Origin: Bradyrhizobium tropiciagri
GTDB taxonomy: Bacteria > Pseudomonadota > Alphaproteobacteria > Rhizobiales > Xanthobacteraceae
Assembly: GCF_001189845.1 (NCBI RefSeq)
Contig: NZ_LFLZ01000057.1
Location: 1 to 59,857, forward strand
Length of the DNA stretch: 59,857 nucleotides
Reading direction: 5' to 3'
Shown here: piece by piece, positions 44,459 to 51,558 of the stretch
Layout: every line of letters begins with the position of its first letter
Numbering within the stretch: position 1 is the stretch's first letter
Made by a program: the position numbers and the translations under genes
The notes under the pieces: model-generated
What the model saw: the letters and a program-made list of their open reading frames with translations, nothing else
Database searches by the model: none
Told to the model about the DNA's origin: nothing

Positions 44459-44473
44459 TACGGCTAGCGTCAA
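44446..44473 (-). promoter_or_regulatory. Sigma-70-like promoter of gentisate dioxygenase
   Basis: Read on the minus strand: -35 TTGACG (44473-44468), 16-bp spacer, -10 TATACT (44451-44446). The -10 box lies in the middle of the operator, so a bound MarR dimer would block it. The core is symmetric, so a TATACT box also exists on the plus strand for the isomerase operon. Confidence 0.6.
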
Positions 44474-44499
44474 TCTAACGAAATGCAAGGGAGGTTCCG

Positions 44500-45132
44500 A
44501 TGAAGCTGCATGGCTATTTCCGGAGCAGCGCGTCCTACCGGGTTCGGATCGCCCTCAATCTGAAGGGGCTGACTCCAGAGCACCTGCCGCATCATCTGCG
44601 CAAGGGCGAGCAATGCGCGCCCGCTTATCTCGCGATCAATCCTCAGGGGCTGGTGCCGACATTGGAGAACGACGCCGGCGCGATCCTCACCCAGTCGCTC
44701 GCGATCATCGAATGGCTCGACGAGACCAATCCCAATCCGCCGCTGCTGCCGAAGGATCCGCTGCGGCGCGCCAAGGTGCGGGCGTTCGCGCAAGCAATCG
44801 CCTGCGACACCCACCCGGTACAGAATCTGAAAGTGCTGGCGCGGCTGCGCAAGCTCGGCCTGCCGGAAGAGCAGGTGACGGAGTGGGCGGCCTGGGCCAA
44901 TCGCGAGGGCCTTTCGGCCTGCGAAACCCTGATCACGGAGGAGGCCGGGCCGTTCTGCTTCGGCGATACGCCGACGCTCGCCGATCTCTGCCTGGTGCCG
45001 CAGCTCGCCAATGCGCGGCGCTTCGGCGTCGACGTGTCGGCCTATCCGCGCCTGCTCAAGGCAGAGGCCGCGGCAAAGCAGGTCAAGGCGTTCGCCGACG
45101 CCGCCCCGGACAAGCAGCCCGATGCCGAATAG
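44500..45132 (+). CDS. maiA: Maleylpyruvate/maleylacetoacetate isomerase (zeta-class GST)
   Basis: A 210-residue zeta-class glutathione transferase from ATG 44500 (with GGGAGG upstream). The N-terminal thioredoxin-like domain has YFRSSASYRVRIALN with the catalytic SSxS (residues 9-12), then NPQGLVPTLE and the SLAIIEWL glutathione site; the helical C-terminal domain follows (CFGDTPTLADLCLVP). The fold catalyses glutathione-dependent cis-trans isomerisation. Next to gentisate dioxygenase the substrate should be maleylpyruvate, giving fumarylpyruvate, rather than maleylacetoacetate of tyrosine breakdown. The MarR gene starts inside its last codons, so the two are translationally coupled. Confidence 0.92.
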   Translation: MKLHGYFRSSASYRVRIALNLKGLTPEHLPHHLRKGEQCAPAYLAINPQGLVPTLENDAGAILTQSLAIIEWLDETNPNPPLLPKDPLRRAKVRAFAQAIACDTHPVQNLKVLARLRKLGLPEEQVTEWAAWANREGLSACETLITEEAGPFCFGDTPTLADLCLVPQLANARRFGVDVSAYPRLLKAEAAAKQVKAFADAAPDKQPDAE

Positions 45133-45634
45133 CAAGCCCACGCCCGTCACCATGGACGCGGTCTACACCGCGCCCGGCTATCTGTTCCGGCGGATGCAGC
45201 AGATCGCGGTCGCGCTGTTCATCGAGGAGTGCAAGGCGTTCGATCTGACACCGGTGCAGTACGCCGCGCTGGTTACGATCTCGACCCATCCCGGGATCGA
45301 CGCCACAAGGCTTTCGGCGGTGATCGCGTTCGACCGCTCCACGCTCGGCAATGTGATCGAGCGGCTGCAGGCCAAGGACTACATCGTGCGCAAGCCGGCG
45401 CCCGAGGACAAGCGCGTCAAGCTGCTCTTTCTCACCAAGGCCGGCGCTGGCGTGCTCAACGAGATCATGCCCTCGGTCGACAAGGCGCAGGCGCGGATGC
45501 TGCAGCCGCTGAAGCCGGCCGACCGCAAGACGCTTCTCTCGCTCTTGACCCAACTTGTCGACCTCAACAACGAGGCCTCGCGGGTGCCGCTGCGCGCCGA
45601 GGACGCGCTCGAACATCTGGGGAGGTCGGGCTGA
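45122..45634 (+). CDS. MarR family transcriptional regulator
   Basis: A 170-residue winged-helix regulator from ATG 45122, overlapping the isomerase gene by 11 bp. The N-terminal dimerisation helices (GYLFRRMQQIAVALFIEECKA) are followed by the HTH (LTPVQYAALVTIS, DATRLSAVIAFDRSTLGNVIERL) and the beta-wing (KDYIVRKPAPEDKRVKLLFLTKAG). It is placed within the gentisate operon, and the palindromic 18-bp sites in this operon and in the aryl-CoA operon make it the likely repressor, with an aromatic acid as inducer. It ends at the ATG of the hydroxylase gene (TGATG overlap). Confidence 0.92.
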   Translation: MPNSKPTPVTMDAVYTAPGYLFRRMQQIAVALFIEECKAFDLTPVQYAALVTISTHPGIDATRLSAVIAFDRSTLGNVIERLQAKDYIVRKPAPEDKRVKLLFLTKAGAGVLNEIMPSVDKAQARMLQPLKPADRKTLLSLLTQLVDLNNEASRVPLRAEDALEHLGRSG

Positions 45635-46818
45635 TGGCGGACAGCAAGCCGGTCCTGATCGCGGGTGGCGGCATCGGCGGCCTCGCCGTGGCGCTGGGGC
45701 TCGCCCAGAAGGGCATCCGCTCAATCCTGCTGGAGAAGGCCGCGGCGCTCGGCGAGATCGGCGCCGGCATCCAGCTCGGGCCGAACGCATTCCACGCCTT
45801 CGACTATCTCGGCGTCGGCGAGGCCGCGCGCAACATGGCCGTCTATATCGATCAGCTGCGGCTGATGGATGCGCTGACCGCCGATGAGATCACCCACATC
45901 GATCTCGGCGAGACGTTTCGCGCGCGATTCGGCAACCCCTATGCCGTGGTGCATCGCGGCGACCTGCATGGCGTGTTCCTGCGCGCCTGCCAGGATCATG
46001 ACCTGATCGAGCTGCGCGTGTCCAGCGAAGTGACGGGCTACGAGCAGGATGGCTCGTCAGTGACCGCAAAGCTTGCCGGTGGTGAGCGCATCGCCGGGCG
46101 GCTGCTGATCGGCGCCGACGGGTTGTGGTCGAACATCCGCAAGCAGGTGACGGCGGACGGCCCGCCGCGCGTCTCCGGCCACACCACCTATCGCTCGGTG
46201 ATCCCGACCGAGCAGATGCCGGAGGATCTGCGCTGGAACGCGGCGACGCTGTGGGCCGGCCCGAAATGCCACATCGTGCATTACCCGCTGTCGGGCTGGA
46301 AGGTGTTCAACCTCGTCGTCACCTATCACAATGATGCGCCTGAGCCGGTCGCCGGCAAGCCGGTCTCCGAGCAAGAGGTGATGAAGGGCTTCACCCACGT
46401 CCATGAGCGAGCGCAGAACATCATCCGCCACGGCACCAACTGGAAGCTCTGGGTGCTGTGCGACCGCGATCCTACCGAGCGCTGGATCGACGGCCGCGTG
46501 GTGCTGCTCGGCGACGCCGCGCATCCGATGCTGCAATATTTTGCGCAAGGTGCCTGCCAGGCGATGGAGGATGCGGTCTGCCTGTCGCACATGCTGGCCA
46601 GTCACGAGGATCATGCGGTTGCGCTGGACGCCTATCGCGCGCAACGCTTTCCGCGCACTGCCCGCGTGCAGCTGATGTCACGCGCGATCGGCGAGCACGT
46701 CTATCATCCCGCCGGCGACCACGCCCGCATCCGCAACGCAATCATGAGCGCGAAATCGCAAGGCCAGTGGCGCGACGATATCGCGTGGCTGTATGGCGGG
46801 ACGGGGCTGAAGGCCTGA
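45634..46818 (+). CDS. 3-hydroxybenzoate 6-hydroxylase-like FAD monooxygenase
   Basis: A 394-residue class A flavoprotein monooxygenase from ATG 45634, which overlaps the MarR stop codon and has GGAGG upstream. Motifs: FAD GGGIGG (11-16), LEKAAALGEIGAGIQLGPNA split around the flavin contact, DG-type IGADGLWS, and GDAAHPMLQYFAQGACQAMEDA. The pattern EIGAGIQLGPNAFHAFDYLG and the C-terminus are those of 3-hydroxybenzoate 6-hydroxylases, which add a para-hydroxyl with NADH and O2 to give gentisate. Position directly behind isomerase and regulator fits this. Salicylate 1-hydroxylase is a close relative and cannot be ruled out. Confidence 0.9.
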   Translation: MADSKPVLIAGGGIGGLAVALGLAQKGIRSILLEKAAALGEIGAGIQLGPNAFHAFDYLGVGEAARNMAVYIDQLRLMDALTADEITHIDLGETFRARFGNPYAVVHRGDLHGVFLRACQDHDLIELRVSSEVTGYEQDGSSVTAKLAGGERIAGRLLIGADGLWSNIRKQVTADGPPRVSGHTTYRSVIPTEQMPEDLRWNAATLWAGPKCHIVHYPLSGWKVFNLVVTYHNDAPEPVAGKPVSEQEVMKGFTHVHERAQNIIRHGTNWKLWVLCDRDPTERWIDGRVVLLGDAAHPMLQYFAQGACQAMEDAVCLSHMLASHEDHAVALDAYRAQRFPRTARVQLMSRAIGEHVYHPAGDHARIRNAIMSAKSQGQWRDDIAWLYGGTGLKA

Positions 46819-46861
46819 TCCCGTCGTGTGAATGGATGCAGAGATAGCACCCGTGCGGCAC

Positions 46862-46990
46862 CCCTCTCCCTAACCCTCCCCCGCAAGGGGGGAGGGAACC
46901 CGTCCGCCGGTGCCTTCCTTACGCGACTGGGTGAGGTGAGCACGCTAGTCGGGCTCCCTCCCCCCTTGTGGGGGAGGGTGGGGAGAGGGA
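46862..46990. repeat. Dispersed inverted repeat, family H (CCCTCTCCCTAACCCTCCCCC...)
   Basis: Arms CCCTCTCCC and GGGAGAGGG, with CCCTCCCCCGCAAGGGGGGAGGG at the left and CCCTCCCCCCTTGTGGGGGAGGG at the right as two separate hairpins. It lies between convergent hydroxylase and ligase genes; only copy in the window. Confidence 0.85.
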
Positions 46991-47048
46991 TGGCCCCGGG
47001 CGAGACGGTTGAGACTTCGGCCCGAAAGCAGTTCGTGCCGCGCCGCCG

Positions 47049-48659
47049 CTACATCCGCATCACCGCCTGCCGGTCGATCTTTCCCGTTCCCGTCTTCGGC
47101 AGCTCGTCGATGAACTTCACCTCGCGCGGATATTTGTACGGCAAGAGCTTCGTCTTGACGTAGTCCTGCAACCGCCGCGTTGCTTCGGCCGTGTCGAAGC
47201 CACTTTTGTTCATCACCACCACGGCGCGCAGCGTCATGCGGCGGTCGGGCAATTCGGCGGCGTAGACCGCGCATTCGCGGACGTCGGGGTGATCGGCGAG
47301 GCAGAGCTCGACCTCGAGCGGATAGACCCATTGGCCGGAGATCTTGATCAGGTCGTCGGCGCGGCCGCGGAAGAAGTGGAAGCCGTCGCTGTCGCGCATG
47401 AAGCGGTCGCCGGTGTAGATCCAGCCGTCCTCGCGCACGGTCTCGGCGGTCTTGTCCGGCCGGTTCCAGTACAGCGGGGTCGCGGAATCGCCGCGCACCC
47501 ACAAAATGCCTTCCTCATTGTCGCCGACCTCGCGGCCGTCGCTGTCGCGCAGCATGATCTCGTAGCCGGGCACGCGCAGGCCCGCGGCGCCGAGCTTCTT
47601 CTGCTCCGCGCGGTTGCTGAGATAGACGTGCAGCACCTCGGTCGAGCCAAGCCCTTCGATGATCTCGAGCCCGGTGAGCCGCTTCCAGCCGTTGAACACA
47701 TCGGCCGACAGCACTTCGGCGGCGGAGACCGCCATCCGCAGCGAGGAGAAGTCGGCAGCGTCCGCGCCTTCGGCCTTGGTCAGGGTGATGTAGAGTGTCG
47801 GCAGCCCGAAGAACACGGTCGGCCGGTACTGCCCGATCGCCGCGAAGATCGCGGCGGGCTTCGGCTGGCCCGGCAGCAGCAGCGTCGCGGCGCCGACCGA
47901 GAAGGGAAACATGATCGAATTGCCGAAGCCGTAGGCGAAGAAGATCTTCGGCACCGAGAAGCAGATGTCGCCGGGCTTGAGCTTCAGCACGCTGCGGGCA
48001 AAGGCGCGCTCGCTATAGGCCATGTCGTGCTGCAGATGCACGATGCCCTTGGGGCGGCCGGTCGAGCCCGACGAGTACATCCAGAACGCCATCTCGTTGC
48101 GATGGGTATCGGCCGCGTCGAGCTCGCTCGGAAATCCCTGCAGCCAATCGCCGGCGTTGCGTGTCTCGGCGACCGCATGGTCGCCTGCGGGGCCGTTGAC
48201 CACGACCAGCGTGCGCAGCGGCGTGTCCTTGCAGGCTTCGGCGTTGAAGCGCGAACAGAACTCCGCATCGGTGACGGCAACCTGCGCGCCCGCATCGGAC
48301 AGATAGAACTGCAACAGCTCCGGCGTCGTCAGCGTGTTGATGAGCAGTGGCACGAAGCCGGCGCGGACCGCACCGAAGAATGCCGCCGGATAGGCCGGCG
48401 TGTCGTCGAGGAACAGCAGCACGCGGTCGCCGCGCTTAAGTCCCAGCGACTGGAAGGCGTGGCCCCAGCGTGCAGCGTCAGCGCACAGCTCGCGATAGGT
48501 CCGCGTGCCGGCCGGGCCGGTCAGCGCCAGGCGTTCGGCATTGCCGTTGCCGAGATTGTCGAACAGGATCCGGCTCGCATTGTAGCGCTCGGGGATCGTA
48601 AAGCCGATCTCGCGCGCGCCGGGATTATCAGGCGGAACCTGGTCGGCGATCCCAGTCAT
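47049..48659 (-). CDS. Benzoate-CoA ligase family protein (aryl-CoA synthetase)
   Basis: A 536-residue AMP-forming ligase. Motifs: YSSGSTGRPKGIVH at 195-208 (ATP), GLGSTEVLHVY (adenylate), YTGDRFMRDSDGFHFFRGR (hinge aspartate), and the catalytic lysine in KTGTGKIDRQ at about 527. The FFAYGFGNS and SAAEVL motifs match benzoate-, 4-hydroxybenzoate- and anthranilate-CoA ligases. It activates an aromatic acid with ATP and CoA. The start ATG 48659 overlaps the stop of the aryl-CoA hydroxylase gene (ATGA), so the two are translated together and the ligase supplies that enzyme's substrate. Confidence 0.9.
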   Translation of the reverse strand: MTGIADQVPPDNPGAREIGFTIPERYNASRILFDNLGNGNAERLALTGPAGTRTYRELCADAARWGHAFQSLGLKRGDRVLLFLDDTPAYPAAFFGAVRAGFVPLLINTLTTPELLQFYLSDAGAQVAVTDAEFCSRFNAEACKDTPLRTLVVVNGPAGDHAVAETRNAGDWLQGFPSELDAADTHRNEMAFWMYSSGSTGRPKGIVHLQHDMAYSERAFARSVLKLKPGDICFSVPKIFFAYGFGNSIMFPFSVGAATLLLPGQPKPAAIFAAIGQYRPTVFFGLPTLYITLTKAEGADAADFSSLRMAVSAAEVLSADVFNGWKRLTGLEIIEGLGSTEVLHVYLSNRAEQKKLGAAGLRVPGYEIMLRDSDGREVGDNEEGILWVRGDSATPLYWNRPDKTAETVREDGWIYTGDRFMRDSDGFHFFRGRADDLIKISGQWVYPLEVELCLADHPDVRECAVYAAELPDRRMTLRAVVVMNKSGFDTAEATRRLQDYVKTKLLPYKYPREVKFIDELPKTGTGKIDRQAVMRM

Positions 48660-49786
48660 GAGCGTCCCTTTGCGGCTTCGTAACGGGCCATGAAGGCGGG
48701 CGACATCGCGCGCAGCCGCGCGTCGTCGATCCGGCCGGAGCGGGTGATGTAGCTGTAGGCGAAATCCATCAGGTCGCGCTTCATGTGCGCGGGGAAATGC
48801 TCGTACCAGTCGGCACTGGTCCGCGCCGCGGTGACGAGCTTCTTCACGATCGGCTTGCGCTCGGCCTCATAGCGGGCCAGTGCGGCGGCAATGCCGTTCT
48901 CGGTCTCCAGCGCCTTGGTCAGCGCGATCGCATCCTCGATCGCCAGCCGCGTGCCCGAGCCGATCGAGAAATGCGCCGAATGCAGCGCGTCGCCGATCAG
49001 CACCATGTTGCCGTGTGACCAGCGCTCGTTCCAGATCCATGGGAAATTGCGCCACACCGATTTGTTCGAGATCAGCCGGTGGCCGTCCAGCGTCGCGGCG
49101 AACACGTCCTCGCAGATCGCCTGCGACTCTTCGATGCTCTTGTCGGCGAAGCCGTAAGCCGTCCAGGTCGCCGCGTCGCACTCGACCAGGAAGGTGCTCA
49201 TGTCCTTCGCATAGCGGTAGTGATGGGCGTTGAAGCTGCCGCGGTCGGTCGCCACGAAGGTCTGCGACAGCGTCGCAAAGGGCTTGGTGGTGCCGTACCA
49301 GGCGAATTTGTTGGTCGACTGCGAGACCGACGCGCCGAACGCGGCCTCATGACCGCGGCGGACCATCGAGTTCAGTCCGTCGGCGGCGACGATCAGGTCG
49401 TAGCCGCGGAGCTCATCGACCGATTGCACCACGGTGTCGAAGCGCGGCGTGATGCCTGTGCTGCGCACGCGCTCCTGCAGGATGGTCAGCAGCGCCAGCC
49501 GGCCGATCGAGGAGAAGCCGACGCCGTCGATCTCGACGCTCTCGCCGCGCAGATTGAGGGTGATGTTCTTCCAGCTCTCCATCCGCGGCGTGATGGCGTC
49601 GACCGTCTCGGGGTCGTCGGCGCGCAGGAAGTCCAGCGCCTGCTCGGAGAACACCACGCCGAAGCCCCAGGTGGCGCCGGCGGCGTTCTGCTCGAACAGA
49701 TCGATCTCGGCGTCGGGATGACGCTTCTTCCACAGATAGGCGAAATAGAGCCCGCCGGGCCCTCCGCCAATCACGGCGATCCGCAA
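48656..49786 (-). CDS. FAD monooxygenase, salicylyl-CoA 5-hydroxylase-like
   Basis: A 376-residue flavoprotein from TTG 49786, strongly supported by GGGAGG at correct spacing. FAD motif GGGPGG (7-12), then LFEQNAAGATWGFGVVFS and GDALHSAHFSIGSGTRLAIEDA. This is the pattern of salicylyl-CoA 5-hydroxylase and of the N-terminal half of anthraniloyl-CoA monooxygenase/reductase. Here only the monooxygenase half exists; no OYE-type reductase half is fused or adjacent. With the coupled CoA ligase it would 5-hydroxylate an ortho-substituted benzoyl-CoA; salicylyl-CoA would give gentisyl-CoA, which fits the gentisate dioxygenase nearby. The promoter carries copy 2 of the MarR-type operator. Confidence 0.87.
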   Translation of the reverse strand: MRIAVIGGGPGGLYFAYLWKKRHPDAEIDLFEQNAAGATWGFGVVFSEQALDFLRADDPETVDAITPRMESWKNITLNLRGESVEIDGVGFSSIGRLALLTILQERVRSTGITPRFDTVVQSVDELRGYDLIVAADGLNSMVRRGHEAAFGASVSQSTNKFAWYGTTKPFATLSQTFVATDRGSFNAHHYRYAKDMSTFLVECDAATWTAYGFADKSIEESQAICEDVFAATLDGHRLISNKSVWRNFPWIWNERWSHGNMVLIGDALHSAHFSIGSGTRLAIEDAIALTKALETENGIAAALARYEAERKPIVKKLVTAARTSADWYEHFPAHMKRDLMDFAYSYITRSGRIDDARLRAMSPAFMARYEAAKGRS

Positions 49787-49801
49787 CGTCTGCCTCCCAG
49801 A

Positions 49802-49819
49802 TTGACAGTGTACTTACAA
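49802..49819. promoter_or_regulatory. MarR-type operator in the aryl-CoA operon (copy 2)
   Basis: TTGACAGTGTACTTACAA, one base different from the site at 44441-44458, lying 15 bp upstream of the salicylyl-CoA-hydroxylase-like gene. A -10-like TACACT lies inside it on the minus strand. Confidence 0.8.
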
Positions 49820-49926
49820 TTTGGGTTCAGACTAATCGCCCTCTGGCGGGAACGCCAGAGGGAAAATGCGCGCGGTGGCCAAAGCGCGATGGGCTAAACC
49901 CTCATCGCGCGCTAGATTCCTGTTCA

Positions 49927-49971
49927 GCATGATCTTTTCGGAAAACCGCTTCGCACTTTTCCGGATCATGC
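49927..49971. repeat. Dispersed inverted repeat, family E (GCATGATCTTTTCGGAAAAC...)
   Basis: Arms GCATGATC and GATCATGC with inner TTTTCGGAAAACCG, opposite orientation to the copy at 18136-18182. It lies between the hydroxylase promoter and the small secreted-protein gene. Confidence 0.9.
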
Positions 49972-49993
49972 TGATCCGCGTGGAGCGAAAAGT

Positions 49994-50206
49994 TCAGTAG
50001 CAGCGGCGGACCTTGACGCCGCCGACCCATACCCAGCGGCAGCCGGCAACGACGGGCTTGCGGACGACGACCGCGCCGCGATGGCCGGCGCATCCGGCGC
50101 GATACGGGCCGCGCCCGCACACCACCGCGTTGGCATCGGAGGAGTCGAAGGTCATGGTCGCGGCAAAGGACAGCAGGGCCGCAGCGATCAGCAATAATGA
50201 GCGCAT
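49994..50206 (-). CDS. Small secreted Cys/Gly-rich protein
   Basis: A 70-residue protein with a signal peptide (MRSLLLIAAALLSFAATMTF, cleaved around DANA) and a mature part of about 43 residues: VVCGRGPYRAGCAGHRGAVVVRKPVVAGCRWVW and a VRRCY end. The four cysteines could make two disulfides. ATG 50206 has GGGAGAGGGAA at good spacing. Homologous small proteins are frequent in Bradyrhizobium and uncharacterised; the WVWVGGVKVRRCY type end is typical of them. Confidence 0.8.
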   Translation of the reverse strand: MRSLLLIAAALLSFAATMTFDSSDANAVVCGRGPYRAGCAGHRGAVVVRKPVVAGCRWVWVGGVKVRRCY

Positions 50207-50314
50207 GATATTCCCTCTCCCGGAGTGAGGTATGGTTGGCCTTTGGGTGACAACAAGGTGCTGCGGCTTCGTGCCCGGCGCTCGCCGGGCACATGTCGCC
50301 TCCGCCTGGTGCGG

Positions 50315-50536
50315 TTATTTCCTTTCGGCTTCGGCCAGCACCTTCTTGCAGGCGGGTGTCAGCTTGTCGCTTTCCTTGGCGAGACAGGCGATGATGCGCC
50401 CGCCGCCGGGCGTCACGCTCTTGCAGAACTTCTGATAGTCACCCATGCAGGCGTCGCGTTGCGCCGTGGCGAGTTCCTGGGCGTAGACGGCGGATGTGAC
50501 GCACAGCAAGGCGGCGGTCAGGACAATACGCAGCAT
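50315..50536 (-). CDS. Secreted cysteine-rich repeat protein (GLG1-type), single repeat
   Basis: A 73-residue protein from ATG 50536 (MLRIVLTAALLCVTSAVYAQ signal peptide) with AAGGGAG upstream; the longer frame is not used. The mature 53 residues hold one Cys_rich_FGFR/GLG1-type repeat: C-x3-YQKFC, VTPGGGRIIACL and KLTPAC, four cysteines with the same spacing as in the neighbouring gene. These repeats are common in Bradyrhizobium secreted proteins, role unknown. It follows the larger repeat protein by 37 bp on the same strand, so they are likely co-transcribed. Confidence 0.85.
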   Translation of the reverse strand: MLRIVLTAALLCVTSAVYAQELATAQRDACMGDYQKFCKSVTPGGGRIIACLAKESDKLTPACKKVLAEAERK

Positions 50537-50573
50537 TGATCGCTCCCTTTCGGTCAGTCGCATGACAACAGGA

Positions 50574-51356
50574 TTACCGGGCCGCGAACGGCGCCAGCAC
50601 CTCGCGGCACGCCGGCGAGAGCGAGCCGGCATTGGTCGCGAGACATTGCACGATCCGTCCGCCGCCGGGCTGGACACCGCCGCAAACCGAGCGGACGTCG
50701 GCGCCGCAGGCCGAGCGCAGCACGAACAGCTCTTCGCGCGGCCGCAGCGGTCGCAGCATGATCACTGCCGGCGCGGCCGTCGGTGCTGCGGCCGTCGCCG
50801 CGCCTTCGGCCGGCGCGGCGCCGCCGCCGGCAGCGGCTACGGCTTTGCCGCAGGCCGGCGACAGTTTCGCCTTGTTCTTTTCGAGGCACTGCAGCGCCGG
50901 CGCGCCGCCGGTCGGCACGCCCGCGCAGACCTTGGGATAATCGGAGCGGCATGCGCTGCGGATCGCCGAGATCTGCGCGCTGGACGGCGCCCCGGCCGCC
51001 TTCGGCGCCGCGGCCTCCGCAGCCGGCTTGGCGGTCGCCGCCGCAGGGGACGCTTCAGTCTTCGCAGCATCGGTCTTGGCTGCCGCGGGCGCTGCGGCCG
51101 GCGCTTCCACGGCCTTCACGGCGCTGGCGCAGCCGGGGCCGAGGCTTGCCATGTTCTTCTGCAAGCATTGCAGCGACGCTTCGCCGCCGGGCGGAACGCT
51201 CGAGCAATGCGCGATGTAGTCGTTGCGGCATTGCGATTTGATGGCGTCGCGCTGCGCCTCGGTCGGCGCCTGCGACAAGGCTGGCGCGGTACTCACGAAT
51301 GCCGCAAGCGCGAGCCATGCGGAAAGCTTCGTCGCACGTGTCAACGCATTGATCAT
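50574..51356 (-). CDS. Secreted cysteine-rich repeat protein (GLG1-type), three repeats
   Basis: A 260-residue exported protein from ATG 51356 (MINALTRATKLSAWLAL), preceded by AGAGG. After a signal peptide ending ALSQA it carries three four-cysteine repeats of Cys_rich_FGFR type: CRNDYIAHCSSVPPGG...CLQKN...GPGC, CRSDYPKVCAGVPTGG...CLEKN...SPAC, and CGADVRSVCGGVQPGG...CLATN...SPAC. They are separated by long Ala/Pro/Lys linkers. Each repeat should form two disulfides. The architecture suggests a periplasmic or surface-exposed modular binding protein; the function is unknown. Gene order with the single-repeat protein suggests duplication. Confidence 0.88.
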   Translation of the reverse strand: MINALTRATKLSAWLALAAFVSTAPALSQAPTEAQRDAIKSQCRNDYIAHCSSVPPGGEASLQCLQKNMASLGPGCASAVKAVEAPAAAPAAAKTDAAKTEASPAAATAKPAAEAAAPKAAGAPSSAQISAIRSACRSDYPKVCAGVPTGGAPALQCLEKNKAKLSPACGKAVAAAGGGAAPAEGAATAAAPTAAPAVIMLRPLRPREELFVLRSACGADVRSVCGGVQPGGGRIVQCLATNAGSLSPACREVLAPFAAR

Positions 51357-51558
51357 TTGAATAAATCCTCTCGTTGCGCCGGAAGCCGCCGGCTCAACTG
51401 AACTGCGCTCTAAAATGTCTTGCTGTAACAACCTTCGCGAGCGGCATCATTTTCGCTTTCGAGTTCCGCTGCAAGCGGATTGTTGCTATGGAAGAAGCAG
51501 GTCGATTTTTTTGCCGCCTACCACGTTTGAGTTAAGTCATTTGAACTGAGGCTCGGAA

